The notes under the pieces are model-generated. The model saw only the letters and a program-made list of their open reading frames with translations, was not told the origin of the DNA and made no database searches. Of a stretch of 64,000 nucleotides of DNA, positions 1 to 8,478 are shown piece after piece. The position numbers were made by a program, and so were the translations under genes. How positions within the stretch are numbered: position 1 is the stretch's first letter; every line of letters begins with the position of its first letter. The DNA lies in contig JAAQTN010000012.1 in NCBI GenBank assembly GCA_011742915.1, forward strand, positions 1 to 64,000. Reading direction: 5' to 3'. This stretch comes from Billgrantia desiderata (GTDB taxonomy: Bacteria; Pseudomonadota; Gammaproteobacteria; Pseudomonadales; Halomonadaceae).

Positions 1-773
1 TGGGGGCGGGCCTGGGCGGTTCTCATCAGCGCGGTACCGCCGGCGCGGGAGCCGGTGAAGCCCACCGCCTGGATGCGCGGATCGGCCACCAGCGCCTGGC
101 CCACCTCACGCCCCGAGCCGAACAGCAGCGAGAACACCCCTTCGGGCAGGTTGCTCTTCTCCACCGCTCGCTGCACGGCACGGCCCACCAGCTCCGAGGT
201 GCCGGGGTGGGCGGAGTGGGCCTTGACGATCACCGGGCAGCCGGCCGCCAGCGCCGAGGCGGTATCGCCACCGGCCACGGAAAAGGCCAGCGGGAAGTTC
301 GAGGCGCCGAACACGGCGACCGGGCCGAGCGGAATGTGGCGCTGGCGCAGGTCGGCGCGGGGCAGCGGCTCACGTTCCGGCAGGGCCGGATCGAGGCGCA
401 GGTCGAGCCACTCGCCGGCGCGTACCACCGACGCAAACAGGCGCAGCTGACCGCAGGTGCGGCCGCGCTCGCCCTCGAGGCGGGGGCGGGGCAGGCCGGT
501 CTCGGCCATGGCGCGTTCGATCAGTTCGTCGCCGATGGCCTCGATCTCGCCGGCGACGCTTTCGAGGAAGGCCGCGCGCTGCTCCAGCGTCGTCTCGCGG
601 TAGACGCCGAACGCCGCTTCGGCGAGCTGGCAGGCGCGCTCCACCTCGGCTTCGCTGCCGCCGCGATAGACGGGGTCGAGCGGCGCGCCGGTGGCAGGAT
701 TGACGGCGCGGATCTCGCCGCGGCTGCCGGTAACGGCCTCGCGACCGATCAGGGATGTGCCTTGCAGTGTCAT
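1..773 (-). CDS. Alpha-ketoglutaric semialdehyde dehydrogenase (aldehyde dehydrogenase family), 3' end cut off
   Basis: The first ~257 residues of an NAD(P)+-dependent aldehyde dehydrogenase are present; the gene runs off the left edge. The start ATG (771-773) is preceded on the minus strand by AAGGAG. Readable family features are the cofactor-fold stretch [16 protein letters not shown], an [15 protein letters not shown] segment, LPEGVFSLL and [12 protein letters not shown]. This form of the motifs is typical of the alpha-ketoglutaric semialdehyde dehydrogenase branch, which ends oxidative pentose/hexuronate or hydroxyproline routes by making 2-oxoglutarate. The catalytic Cys lies outside the window. 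It is the last visible gene of a minus-strand run with a KduD-like SDR and a 2-hydroxyacid dehydrogenase, which supports a sugar-acid role; the exact substrate cannot be told. Confidence 0.8.
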   Translation of the reverse strand, partial: MTLQGTSLIGREAVTGSRGEIRAVNPATGAPLDPVYRGGSEAEVERACQLAEAAFGVYRETTLEQRAAFLESVAGEIEAIGDELIERAMAETGLPRPRLEGERGRTCGQLRLFASVVRAGEWLDLRLDPALPEREPLPRADLRQRHIPLGPVAVFGASNFPLAFSVAGGDTASALAAGCPVIVKAHSAHPGTSELVGRAVQRAVEKSNLPEGVFSLLFGSGREVGQALVADPRIQAVGFTGSRAGGTALMRTAQARP

Positions 774-818
774 GGGAGCTCCTTGCGCGGGATGCGACGG
801 ATCGACTTGTGATGCATG

Positions 819-841
819 GTATGTCGTGCTACCTGTCATAC
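819..841. promoter_or_regulatory. Imperfect palindrome, candidate operator
   Basis: GTATG at 819-823 and CATAC at 837-841 form an interrupted palindrome. Inner symmetric positions (C/G at 825 and 835, G/C at 828 and 832) also match. It lies 46 bp upstream of the semialdehyde dehydrogenase start, in the 187-bp gap after the SDR gene. The form resembles GntR/FadR-type operators. That is inference only; no regulator gene for it is in the window. Confidence 0.35.
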
Positions 842-960
842 AAGCCTACCGTAGACGATGCCGTCGCGTCGATCCAGCGCGGCGCGGGCGCGTATGGCTG
901 TTTCGGGATCGGATGGACGGGCTTTGCCGCTGAGCCGGCTGCTTTACCGTGGGGGCCGGC

Positions 961-1713
961 TCAGCGAGCCAGCCAGCCGCCATCCACCGCCAGGGCATGG
1001 CCGTTGACGTAGGCCGCGGCGTCGGAACAGAGGAAGATCACCGCGCCGGCGAGGTCTTCCGGGGTGCCCCAGCGACCGGCGGGAATACGCCCCAGGATCT
1101 CGGCGCTGCGGGTGGCATCCTCGCGCAGGGCCTGGGTATTGTCGGTGGCCATGTAGCCCGGGGCGATGGCATTGACGGTGATGCCGTGGGCGGCCCACTC
1201 GTTGGCCAGCAGCCGGGTCAGGCCGAGCAGGCCGCTCTTGCTGGCGGTGTAGGCAGGCACCCGGATGCCGCCCTGAAAGGAGAGTACCGAGGCAACGTTG
1301 ACGATTCGTCCCGGTGCACCCCGCTCCACCAAGTGTCGGGCGACCGCCTGGGCGAGGAAGAAGGCCGCCTTGAGATTGACGTCGACCACGGCCTCCCAGT
1401 CCTCTTCGGTGAACGTCAGCGCGGGCGCGCGGCGGATTGCGCCGGCATTGTTGATCAGCATGTCGAGCCGTCCGGTCGACTCGAGGGCGCGGGCCACGAT
1501 GGCCTCGGGCGTATCGCGGCCCAGCTCTGCCTCGACGGCGACATAGCGCCGACCGAGGGCCTCGACTTTCTCGCGTGTCTCGTCGCTGTTGCTGCGATTG
1601 ACGCCGACGATATCGGCACCTGCCTCGGCCAGCGCCAAAGCCAGGCCTTGCCCCAGCCCCTTGTTGCAACCCGTGACCATCGCCACACGGCCGTGCAGGT
1701 CGAAGCGGTTCAT
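961..1713 (-). CDS. kduD: SDR-family oxidoreductase, KduD-like (2-deoxy-D-gluconate 3-dehydrogenase type)
   Basis: A 250-residue classical short-chain dehydrogenase. The N-terminus has the nucleotide motif TGCNKGLGQG, followed by NNAG, a catalytic Ser in VNVASVLSF, and the YTASK active-site pair (YxxxK). The C-terminus ends in the usual ALAVDGGWLAR. Length and N-terminal motif fit KduD / gluconate 5-dehydrogenase enzymes, which interconvert keto and hydroxy sugar acids with NAD(P)H in the cytoplasm. The start ATG (1711-1713) overlaps the stop of the upstream 2-hydroxyacid dehydrogenase by four bases (ATGA), so the two are translationally coupled. Assignment to SDR is certain; the KduD label is by motif similarity and context. 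Confidence 0.75.
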   Translation of the reverse strand: MNRFDLHGRVAMVTGCNKGLGQGLALALAEAGADIVGVNRSNSDETREKVEALGRRYVAVEAELGRDTPEAIVARALESTGRLDMLINNAGAIRRAPALTFTEEDWEAVVDVNLKAAFFLAQAVARHLVERGAPGRIVNVASVLSFQGGIRVPAYTASKSGLLGLTRLLANEWAAHGITVNAIAPGYMATDNTQALREDATRSAEILGRIPAGRWGTPEDLAGAVIFLCSDAAAYVNGHALAVDGGWLAR

Positions 1714-2696
1714 GGCGTTTCCCCGCGCCACGCTACCTCGTTGACCAGGCTGAGCGGGCGCTTGCCCTCGAGCGCCAGGGTGATGTTGTCCACTGCGCGC
1801 TGGGCCATGGCGTCGCGGGTCTCGTGGGTCGCCGAGCCCACGTGCGGCAGGGCCACCACGTTGGCCATGTGCGGCAGCGGCGACTCCGGCGAGAGCGGCT
1901 CCTGTTCGAAGACGTCGAGCCCGGCGGCGTGGATCTCGCCCGTCTCCAGCGCCGCGATCAGCGCCGCTTCGTCGACCACCTTGCCGCGGGCGATGTTGAC
2001 GAAGATCGCCGAAGGCTTCATCAGCCCGAACTCGCGCCTGCCGATCAAGTGAGTGGTCTCCGCCGTCAGCGGCACGGTGACGCAGACGAAGTCGGCCTGG
2101 CTCAGCAGCTCGTCCAGCTCGCAGCGCACGGCGCCCAGCTCCTGCTCCAGCGCGGGCTTGGGCGAGGAGCAGGCGTAGAGCACCCGCATGCCGAATCCCA
2201 GCGCGCCGCGGCGGGCCACGCCGGCACCGATGCGACCGAAGCCGACCATGCCCAGCGTCTTGCCGTGTACGTCGGTGCCGAAGTGGGGCTCGCCGATGCT
2301 GGCCGTCCAGTCGCCGCGCTTGACCAGATCGGCCAGCTCGATGGCGCGTCTGGCGGTCGCCATGATCAGCAGAAAACCGGTGTCGGCGGTGGTCTCGGTG
2401 AGCACGTCTGGCGTGTTGCACAGCAGGATGCCGCGCCGGGTCAGCGCCTCGACGGGGTAGTTGTCGTAGCCCACCGAGATGGTGGCGACGGCCTCCAGTT
2501 GCGGGGCCAGGTCGATCAGTTCCGGGGCGATGACGAGGCTGGAGCCGACCAGGCCGTGCGCCTGACCCAGGGCCTGGCGAAAGCCGGGGTCGTCGGTACT
2601 CTTCAAGGCCTCGAAATAATCGACGTGGAAGCGTTGGCGAAGCTGGTCGAGGTGGATCGGTTTGAGGCGGGTGTAGGCGACGATGCGTTTTGTCAT
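1710..2696 (-). CDS. D-isomer-specific 2-hydroxyacid dehydrogenase (2-ketogluconate / glyoxylate-hydroxypyruvate reductase type)
   Basis: A 328-residue D-2-hydroxyacid dehydrogenase. The substrate domain is followed by an NAD(P) fold with the GMVGFGRIGAGVARR glycine motif. The catalytic Arg is in FVNIARGKVVDE, then the Glu region (AAGLDVFEQEPL) and the His in ALPHVGSAT. Subfamily features fit GhrB/TkrA, which reduce 2-keto-D-gluconate, glyoxylate or hydroxypyruvate in the cytoplasm. It is the first gene of the minus-strand sugar-acid operon. No strong Shine-Dalgarno precedes the ATG; instead an 11-bp tandem repeat sits just upstream. Substrate preference cannot be decided from sequence. Confidence 0.8.
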   Translation of the reverse strand: MTKRIVAYTRLKPIHLDQLRQRFHVDYFEALKSTDDPGFRQALGQAHGLVGSSLVIAPELIDLAPQLEAVATISVGYDNYPVEALTRRGILLCNTPDVLTETTADTGFLLIMATARRAIELADLVKRGDWTASIGEPHFGTDVHGKTLGMVGFGRIGAGVARRGALGFGMRVLYACSSPKPALEQELGAVRCELDELLSQADFVCVTVPLTAETTHLIGRREFGLMKPSAIFVNIARGKVVDEAALIAALETGEIHAAGLDVFEQEPLSPESPLPHMANVVALPHVGSATHETRDAMAQRAVDNITLALEGKRPLSLVNEVAWRGETP

Positions 2697-2702
2697 TGTG
2701 TG

Positions 2703-2731
2703 CGCTCTGTATTCGCTCTGTATTCGCTCTG
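2703..2731. repeat. 11-bp tandem repeat, 2.6 copies
   Basis: The unit CGCTCTGTATT occurs at 2703-2713 and 2714-2724, and CGCTCTG again at 2725-2731. It occupies the leader immediately upstream of the hydroxyacid dehydrogenase start, where a ribosome-binding site would be expected. Copy-number change here would alter the leader of that operon. Confidence 0.85.
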
Positions 2732-2826
2732 GGGCGGGCGGGGCAGACTCAGCCTAGTCAAGGCCGTGGAACGGAGCAAATACGACGCCAACCCATCCAG
2801 TTTGCGACATGGGCCCTTGCCGCTAC

Positions 2827-2842
2827 TGGCATACTTTCTGCG
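2827..2842 (+). promoter_or_regulatory. Sigma-54-type promoter candidate for gbdR
   Basis: TGGCATACTTTCTGCG has GG and GC elements separated by exactly 10 bases, with TGGCA at -24 and TGC at -12, as in RpoN promoters. It lies about 140 bp upstream of the chosen gbdR start. Nitrogen- or carbon-responsive enhancer control of gbdR would make sense, since betaine is both a carbon and a nitrogen source. Match is good but not perfect. Confidence 0.5.
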
Positions 2843-2879
2843 TCTGGACGATTTTAAGCATATCTGTGAGCGACAACTT

Positions 2880-2887
2880 GGTATACC
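2880..2887. promoter_or_regulatory. Short perfect palindrome GGTATACC
   Basis: An 8-bp perfect palindrome in the divergent gap between the hydroxyacid dehydrogenase operon and gbdR. It has the core form of FadR/GntR-type operators. It may serve the sugar-acid operon. Chance occurrence is possible. Confidence 0.25.
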
Positions 2888-2981
2888 TTTGCCAGACAGG
2901 CTTGCCTGAAAGCGACACCCAGACCCTGACGAGTTGAATGCCGATACAACCTATAACGATTCACGGCATTGGAGTATGAAC

Positions 2982-4142
2982 ATGTCCACGATGCCCCCGG
3001 CTTCGGCCACCCCGACTCAGGCCCTGCGCAAGACTCCCGCGCCCCAGACGCTGGGTTTTCTGTTGCTGGAAAACTTCACTCTGTTCTCGCTGGCCTCGGC
3101 CATCGAGCCGCTGCGCATGGCCAACCAGCTGGCCGGTCGTGAGCTGTATCGCTGGTTCACGCTGAGTGTGGACGGCGGGCCGATCTCGGCCAGCGATGGC
3201 CTTAGGGTCACGCCGGACGGTGCCATCACCATGCCGCTGGCGCTGGACATGATCATCGTCTGCGGCGGTGTGGGGCCCTCCCGCACCGTGCAGCGCGAAC
3301 ACGTCGTCTGGCTGCAGTCCCAGGCGCGCCTGTCGCGTCGACTGGGAGGCATCTGCACCGGCAGCTGGGCACTGGCCAAGGCCGGGCTGCTGGACGGCTA
3401 CGAGACCAGCGTGCACTGGGAGTGTCTGGCGGCGATGCGTGAGTCGTTTCCCCGGACGGTGCTGACCACCCGGCTGTTCACCATCGACCGTGACCGCGCC
3501 ACCGCCTCCGGCGGCACCGCACCGCTCGACATGATGCTGACCCTGATCGAGCGCGAACACGGGCGCGAACTTTCGGCGGGCATTTCCGAGATGTTCATCT
3601 GCGACCGCGTGCGCGGCGAGAACGACCATCAGCGCGTGCCGCTCAAGCATGTGCTGGGCACCACCCAGCCCAAGCTGCTGGAAATCGTGGCGCTGATGGA
3701 GGCCAACCTGGAGGAGCCCATCGAGCTCGCCGAGCTGGCCGACTACGTCGACGTCTCGCGCCGCCAGCTCGAGCGGCTGTTCCAGAAGTACCTGCACTGC
3801 TCGCCGTCGCGTTACTACCTCAAGCTGCGCCTCACCCGGGCCCGCCAGCTGCTCAAGCAGACCTCGATGCCGATCATCGAGGTGGCCTCGGCCTGTGGCT
3901 TCGTCTCCACGCCCCACTTCTCCAAGTGCTACCGGGAGTTCTTCGGTCTGCCGCCACGTGAGGAGCGGTTGGGCATGAGCCCGCTGCGCCAGCCGCCGCT
4001 GCCCGAGCCGCCGGCCGAGAGCCTGCTGCTGCAGCCGGTCAGCCTCGAGCCCGTGCCGGAGCAACCGATCTCGGCGGCGCTGGTGGCGCTCGACAACGCC
4101 CGCGGCGAGCCCACCTACGCCAGCGTGCGTCTGGACCACTGA
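2982..4142 (+). CDS. gbdR: GbdR: GlxA-type AraC-family activator of glycine betaine / dimethylglycine catabolism
   Basis: A 386-residue regulator. The N-terminal ~190 residues form a DJ-1/PfpI (GATase1-like) sensor domain beginning GFLLLENFTLFSLASA, with GGICTGSWALAKAG at the nucleophile elbow. The C-terminal ~100 residues form an AraC double helix-turn-helix (DVSRRQLERLFQKY and ACGFVSTPHFSKCYREFFG). These are the hallmarks of GbdR, which senses glycine betaine and dimethylglycine in Pseudomonas. Of several in-frame starts, ATG 2982 is preferred because GGAG at 2971-2974 is seven bases upstream; ATG 2976 is too close. The tail after ~320 is Pro/Leu-rich and probably disordered. Divergent from the sugar-acid operon and immediately upstream of the catabolic genes it should control. 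Confidence 0.9.
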   Translation: MSTMPPASATPTQALRKTPAPQTLGFLLLENFTLFSLASAIEPLRMANQLAGRELYRWFTLSVDGGPISASDGLRVTPDGAITMPLALDMIIVCGGVGPSRTVQREHVVWLQSQARLSRRLGGICTGSWALAKAGLLDGYETSVHWECLAAMRESFPRTVLTTRLFTIDRDRATASGGTAPLDMMLTLIEREHGRELSAGISEMFICDRVRGENDHQRVPLKHVLGTTQPKLLEIVALMEANLEEPIELAELADYVDVSRRQLERLFQKYLHCSPSRYYLKLRLTRARQLLKQTSMPIIEVASACGFVSTPHFSKCYREFFGLPPREERLGMSPLRQPPLPEPPAESLLLQPVSLEPVPEQPISAALVALDNARGEPTYASVRLDH

Positions 4143-4294
4143 GCCTGGCGGCTCGCGGCCAAAGCGCCGCGGGCCGTTTCCCCGCTTCTCTTGTCGACCC
4201 CTTCCCTGCTCCCGCCCCGACGGGAGAGGTATTGGCGTGCTCGGGCTCCGCCATGTCAGCGGAAGGCGCCATGAGTAGTGGCATTGTGCCGTTC

Positions 4295-4311
4295 GTCGCA
4301 GTCACGACAGG
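4295..4311 (+). promoter_or_regulatory. Partial copy of the candidate GbdR motif upstream of the dipeptidase
   Basis: GTCGCAGTCA (4295-4304) is identical to the core of the motif found upstream of gbcB. The following bases match only with a one-base shift. It lies 116 bp before the dipeptidase start, compared with 110-111 bp for the gbcB and fdhA copies. Likely the control site for the dipeptidase-dgc operon; inference. Confidence 0.4.
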
Positions 4312-4410
4312 GATGACGCTTTTGGAATTATCGCCGTCGCTTCCAGAAGTCGGGACCCACCATGCCAGCGCTATGCTGCCTTCAAGTCAATCCATCCGGA
4401 GCACGCCCTC

Positions 4411-5388
4411 ATGACGCCCCAAGACCTGCACGACGATGCCATCGTCATCGACGGCCTGATCATCGCCAAGTGGAACCGCGAACTGTTCGAGGACATGCGT
4501 CGCGGCGGACTCACTGCCGCCAACTGCACCGTCTCGGTGTGGGAGGGCTTTCAGGCCACCGTCGACAACATCGTCAAATCGAACCAGCTGATGGCCGAGT
4601 GCAGCGACCTGGTGCGCCCGGTGCGTACCACCGCCGACATCACCCGGGCCAAGGAAGAGGGCAAGACCGGCATCATCTACGGTTTCCAGAACGCCCACGC
4701 CTTCGAGGACCAGATCGGCTACGTCGAGATCTTCAAGCAACTCGGCGTCGGCATCGTGCAGATGTGCTACAACACCCAGAACCTGGTGGGCACCGGCTGC
4801 TACGAGCGCGACGGTGGGCTCTCCGGCTTCGGTCGTGAGATCGTCGCTGAGATGAACCGCGTCGGCATCATGTGCGACCTCTCCCACGTCGGTTCGAAGA
4901 CCTCCGAAGAGGTGATTCTCGAATCGAAGAAGCCGGTCTGCTACTCCCACTGCCTGCCGTCCGGGCTCAAGGAGCACCCGCGCAACAAGTCCGACGAGGA
5001 GCTGCGCTTCATCGCCGAGCACGGCGGCTTCGTCGGCGTGACCATGTTCACCCCCTTCCTGCGCGCCGGGGTCGACGCCACCGTCGACGACTACGTCGAG
5101 GCCATCGAGTACGTGATGAACATCGTCGGCGAGGATGCCATCGGCATCGGCACCGACTTCACCCAGGGTCACGGCAAGGACTTCTTCGAGTGGCTGACCC
5201 ACGACAAGGGCTACGCTCGCCGCCTGACCAGCTTCGGCAAGATCATCAATCCCGAGGGCATCCGCACCATCGGTGAGTTCCCCAACCTGACCGAGGCGCT
5301 GCTGCGCCGCGGCTTCAGTGAGACCCAGGTACGCAAGATCATGGGCGAAAACTGGGTACGTATCTTGAAGGATGTTTGGGGTGCCTGA
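4411..5388 (+). CDS. M19 (renal-type) dipeptidase of the betaine cluster
   Basis: A 325-residue peptidase M19 family protein with a TIM-barrel amidohydrolase fold. Visible are the N-terminal AIVIDGLI (the usual DGHND is degenerate here), GIIYGFQNAHAF, a metal-site region GIMCDLSHVGSKTSEE, YSHCLPSG and GIGTDFTQGH. In Pseudomonas aeruginosa the orthologous gene (PA5396) is in the same order ahead of dgcAB and is induced by GbdR. Its role in betaine use is not established. The ORF starts at an ATG 30 bases past the end of a small open leader. It is first in the row dipeptidase - DUF5943 - dgcA - dgcB - etf - etf. Confidence 0.85.
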   Translation: MTPQDLHDDAIVIDGLIIAKWNRELFEDMRRGGLTAANCTVSVWEGFQATVDNIVKSNQLMAECSDLVRPVRTTADITRAKEEGKTGIIYGFQNAHAFEDQIGYVEIFKQLGVGIVQMCYNTQNLVGTGCYERDGGLSGFGREIVAEMNRVGIMCDLSHVGSKTSEEVILESKKPVCYSHCLPSGLKEHPRNKSDEELRFIAEHGGFVGVTMFTPFLRAGVDATVDDYVEAIEYVMNIVGEDAIGIGTDFTQGHGKDFFEWLTHDKGYARRLTSFGKIINPEGIRTIGEFPNLTEALLRRGFSETQVRKIMGENWVRILKDVWGA

Positions 5389-5396
5389 CGATAGCG

Positions 5397-5469
5397 GCTG
5401 AGGCGACTCCTCAGCGAGGAGCGCCGGGGGCAGACCGAAGAGGAGGTCCGATTCCAGGGATGGAATCGG
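5397..5469. repeat. Cluster of inverted repeats in the 207-bp gap between dipeptidase and DUF5943 genes
   Basis: GCTGAGG/CCTCAGC (5397-5403 with 5409-5415) and the overlapping CTCCTC/GAGGAG (5407-5421) give alternative hairpins. A perfect 9-bp inverted repeat, CCGATTCCA / TGGAATCGG with a 4-base loop, lies at 5448-5469. No T-run follows, so simple rho-independent termination is unlikely. The pattern resembles dispersed intergenic hairpin elements. Confidence 0.7.
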
Positions 5470-5595
5470 TAGCGTACAGGGAAGTATTCACAGCGCCTCC
5501 TCGCAGGCCTGCCGTCGGATCAGCTCCGAGCGGCGCTGCCAAAGACAATGCTCTGCCCGCAATGCCATAACAAACAAGATTTGAGGAAACCAACC

Positions 5596-6141
5596 GTGAC
5601 CAAGATGGCCCCTGAGCTTCCCATCGAGGTGGATAGCGAAACCGGCGTGTGGACCACCGACGCCCTGCCGATGCTTTACGTGCCGCGGCACTTCTTTATC
5701 AACAACCACACGGCCGTCGCCGAAGCGCTGGGTGTGGATAAGTATGCCGAGATTCTCTACCGCGCCGGCTACAAGAGCGCCTGGCACTGGTGCGAGAAGG
5801 AGGCCGAGTTGCACGGTCTGGAAGGCGTCGACGTGTTCGAGCATTACATGAAGCGGCTGTCTCAGCGCGGCTGGGGCAAGTTCGTCACCGAGGCCATCGA
5901 TCTCGACGCCGGTACCGCCCGCGTGCGCCTGGAGCACAGCGCCTTCGTCTATCAGCTCGGCAAGACGGGGCACAAGGAGGAGTACATGTTCACCGGCTGG
6001 TTCGCCGGCGCCATGGACCAGATCCTCGCCGCCCGCGGCAGTGCCCTGCGCACCGTCGCCGAACAGACCCAGAGCGCCGCCGAGCCCGGCTGCGAGGTAG
6101 GCATCTTCACCGTTCAGCCGTTGGCCGACGCCCAGGGTTGA
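5596..6141 (+). CDS. DUF5943 protein linked to dimethylglycine demethylation
   Basis: A 181-residue protein. Start is the GTG at 5596, seven bases after GAGGAAA; an ATG lies three codons later. The body (IEVDSETGVWTTDALPMLYV, HFFINNHTAVAEAL, GYKSAWHWCEKEAEL, EYMFTGWFAGAMDQIL) is a conserved 4-vinyl-reductase/V4R-like alpha-beta protein found next to dgcA; the Pseudomonas counterpart is PA5397. No catalytic motif can be named and no signal peptide is present. Only 10 bp separate it from dgcA, so it is co-translated with the demethylase. A role in the assembly or function of DgcAB is a guess from position. Confidence 0.8.
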   Translation: MTKMAPELPIEVDSETGVWTTDALPMLYVPRHFFINNHTAVAEALGVDKYAEILYRAGYKSAWHWCEKEAELHGLEGVDVFEHYMKRLSQRGWGKFVTEAIDLDAGTARVRLEHSAFVYQLGKTGHKEEYMFTGWFAGAMDQILAARGSALRTVAEQTQSAAEPGCEVGIFTVQPLADAQG

Positions 6142-6151
6142 GGAGGTTTCC

Positions 6152-8224
6152 ATGGCATTCGACGCGATCTTCGAGCCGATCCAGATCGGCAAGCTGACCA
6201 TCCGCAATCGCGTGGTCAGCACCGCCCACGCTGAGGTCTACGCCACCGACGGCGGCATGACCACTGAGCGCTACGTCAAGTACTACGAGGAGAAGGCCAA
6301 GGGCGGCTGCGGCCTGTGTATCTGCGGCGGCTCCTCCGTCGTCTCCATCGACAGCCCCCAGGGCTGGTGGAGCTCGGTGAACCTCGCCACCGACCGCATC
6401 ATCCCGCACTTCCAGAATCTCGCCGATGCCGTACACAAGCACGGCGGCAAGATCATGATCCAGATCACCCACATGGGGCGCCGTTCCCGTTGGGACGGCT
6501 ACAACTGGTCCACTCTGCTCTCGCCCTCCGGTATTCGCGAGCCGGTGCACCGCTCCACCTGCAAGACCATCGAGGAGGAGGAGATCTGGCGCATCATCGG
6601 CGACTACGCCCAGGCCGCGCGGCGGGCCAAGGAGGGCGGTCTTGACGGCGTCGAACTCTCTGCGGTGCACCAGCACCTGATCGACCAGTTCTGGAGCCCG
6701 CGGGTCAACAAGCGTACCGACCAGTGGGGCGGCAGCTTCGAGAACCGCATGCGCTTCGGCATGGAGGTGCTCAAGGCGGTGCGCGCCGAGGTGGGCGAAG
6801 ACTTCGTCGTCGGCATGCGCATCTGCGGCGACGAGTTCCACCCGGACGGCCTGACCCACGAGGACATGAAGCAGATCGCCGCCTACTACGACGCCACCGG
6901 CCAGGTCGATTTCTTCGGCGTGATCGGCTCCGGTTGCGATACCCACAACACCCTGGCCAACGTCATTCCCAACATGTCCTTCCCGCCGGAGCCCTTCCTG
7001 CACCTGGCGGCGGGCATCAAGGAAGTGGTCAAGGTGCCGGTGATCCACGCCCAGAACATCAAGGATCCCAACCAGGCCCAGCGGATCCTCGAAGGGGGTT
7101 ACGTCGACCTGGTGGGCATGACCCGGGCGCACATCGCCGACCCGCACCTGATCGCCAAGATCAAGATGGGCCAGATCGACCAGATCAAGCAGTGCGTGGG
7201 CGCCAACTACTGCATCGACCGCCAGTATCAGGGCCTCGACGTGCTGTGCATCCAGAACGCCGCGACCTCGCGGGAGTACATGGGCCTGCCGCACATCATC
7301 GAGAAGTCCGAGGGGCCGAAGCGCAAGGTGGTGGTGGTGGGCGGTGGCCCCGGTGGTATGGAGGCGGCGCGTGTCGCCGCCGAGCGCGGCCACGACGTGA
7401 CCCTGTTCGAAGCCGCGGATCAGCTCGGCGGCCAGATCACCATCGCCGCCCAGGCGCCGCAGCGCGACCAGATCGCCGGTATCACCCGCTGGTATCAGCT
7501 GGAGCTGGCCCGCCTCAAGGTGGATCTGCGCCTCGGCACCCGCGCCGACGAGGCCACCATCGAAGACCTGCGCCCGGACGTCGTGGTACTGGCCACCGGC
7601 GGCCAGCCTTTCCTCAGCCAGTACCCGGAGTGGGGCTACTCGGAGAAGGCCGAGGAGAGCCTGGTGGTCAGCACCTGGGACGTGCTCTCCGGCAAAGTTG
7701 CGCCGGGCAAGAACGTGCTGATCTACGACTCTATCTGCGAGTTCTCCGGCGTTTCGGCGGCGGATTATCTGGCCGACAAGGGAGCCAAGGTCGAGATCGT
7801 CACCGACGACATCAAGCCCGGCGCGGCGGTGGGCGGCACCACCTTCCCGACCTACTACCGCAGTCTCTACGAGAAGGAGGTGATCATGACCTCCGACCTG
7901 ATGCTGCACAAGGTCTACCGCGAGGGCGACGCCCTGGTGGCGGTGCTCGAGAACGAGTACACCGGCGCCATGGAGGAGCGAGTGGTCGATCAGGTGGTGG
8001 TGGAGAACGGCGTACGCCCCGACGAGGCGCTCTACTACGCGCTGAAGGAGCGCTCGCGCAACCGCGGCCAGGTGGATCTCGAGGCGCTCTACGCCGCCAA
8101 GGCGCAGCCCTGTTTGAGCGAGCAGGGCGAGGGTTACCTGCTGTTCCGCCTGGGCGATTGCACCGCGCCGCGCAATACGCATGCGGCAATTTATGACGCC
8201 CTGCGGCTGTGTAAAGACCTTTGA
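6152..8224 (+). CDS. dgcA: DgcA: dimethylglycine demethylase, FMN/FAD subunit
   Basis: A 690-residue old-yellow-enzyme / 2,4-dienoyl-CoA reductase-type protein. Residues ~1-360 form the FMN TIM barrel (start FDAIFEPIQIGKLTIRNRVV; Arg/Asn motif in SPRVNKRTDQWGGSFENRMRF). Cys residues ligating a 4Fe-4S cluster follow (CVGANYCIDRQYQG, LDVLCIQNAA). Then comes a dinucleotide-binding half starting VVVVGGGPGGMEAAR. With DgcB and an Etf it removes one methyl group from dimethylglycine to give sarcosine, releasing formaldehyde equivalents. A consensus GAGGAGG lies before the ATG. Length and architecture match P. aeruginosa PA5398. Confidence 0.92.
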   Translation: MAFDAIFEPIQIGKLTIRNRVVSTAHAEVYATDGGMTTERYVKYYEEKAKGGCGLCICGGSSVVSIDSPQGWWSSVNLATDRIIPHFQNLADAVHKHGGKIMIQITHMGRRSRWDGYNWSTLLSPSGIREPVHRSTCKTIEEEEIWRIIGDYAQAARRAKEGGLDGVELSAVHQHLIDQFWSPRVNKRTDQWGGSFENRMRFGMEVLKAVRAEVGEDFVVGMRICGDEFHPDGLTHEDMKQIAAYYDATGQVDFFGVIGSGCDTHNTLANVIPNMSFPPEPFLHLAAGIKEVVKVPVIHAQNIKDPNQAQRILEGGYVDLVGMTRAHIADPHLIAKIKMGQIDQIKQCVGANYCIDRQYQGLDVLCIQNAATSREYMGLPHIIEKSEGPKRKVVVVGGGPGGMEAARVAAERGHDVTLFEAADQLGGQITIAAQAPQRDQIAGITRWYQLELARLKVDLRLGTRADEATIEDLRPDVVVLATGGQPFLSQYPEWGYSEKAEESLVVSTWDVLSGKVAPGKNVLIYDSICEFSGVSAADYLADKGAKVEIVTDDIKPGAAVGGTTFPTYYRSLYEKEVIMTSDLMLHKVYREGDALVAVLENEYTGAMEERVVDQVVVENGVRPDEALYYALKERSRNRGQVDLEALYAAKAQPCLSEQGEGYLLFRLGDCTAPRNTHAAIYDALRLCKDL

Positions 8225-8352
8225 AAGCTATTGCGCTCGGGTAAGAAGAAGTGGAAGGGGAGGGCCGTCTTGCGCCACGCATTCGCAGTGCCGAGCCTCG
8301 TCTGGCGACCTGCGGTCACGGCGCGGAAGGGCCATCCCTGGCCCCCGCGCCT

Positions 8353-8372
8353 CTGTCGAGTCCCTTCGACAG
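8353..8372. repeat. Hairpin within the 254-bp dgcA-dgcB gap
   Basis: CTGTCGA (8353-8359) and TCGACAG (8366-8372) form a perfect 7-bp stem with a six-base loop. A second weak stem, GGGCCA/TGGCCC, precedes it near 8327-8344. The rest of the gap (8225-8478) holds no recognisable gene or T-rich terminator. It probably gives mRNA structure between the two operon genes. Confidence 0.6.
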
Positions 8373-8478
8373 GACCGCGTCGCAGCGCCTCGGCTCGGGC
8401 GAATGCTAAGGGCGCGACGCCGGCTCCCCTTCCCACTCCTGCGTCGAGCCATCATTTCTAGCCTGCGAGGTGAGCGAG

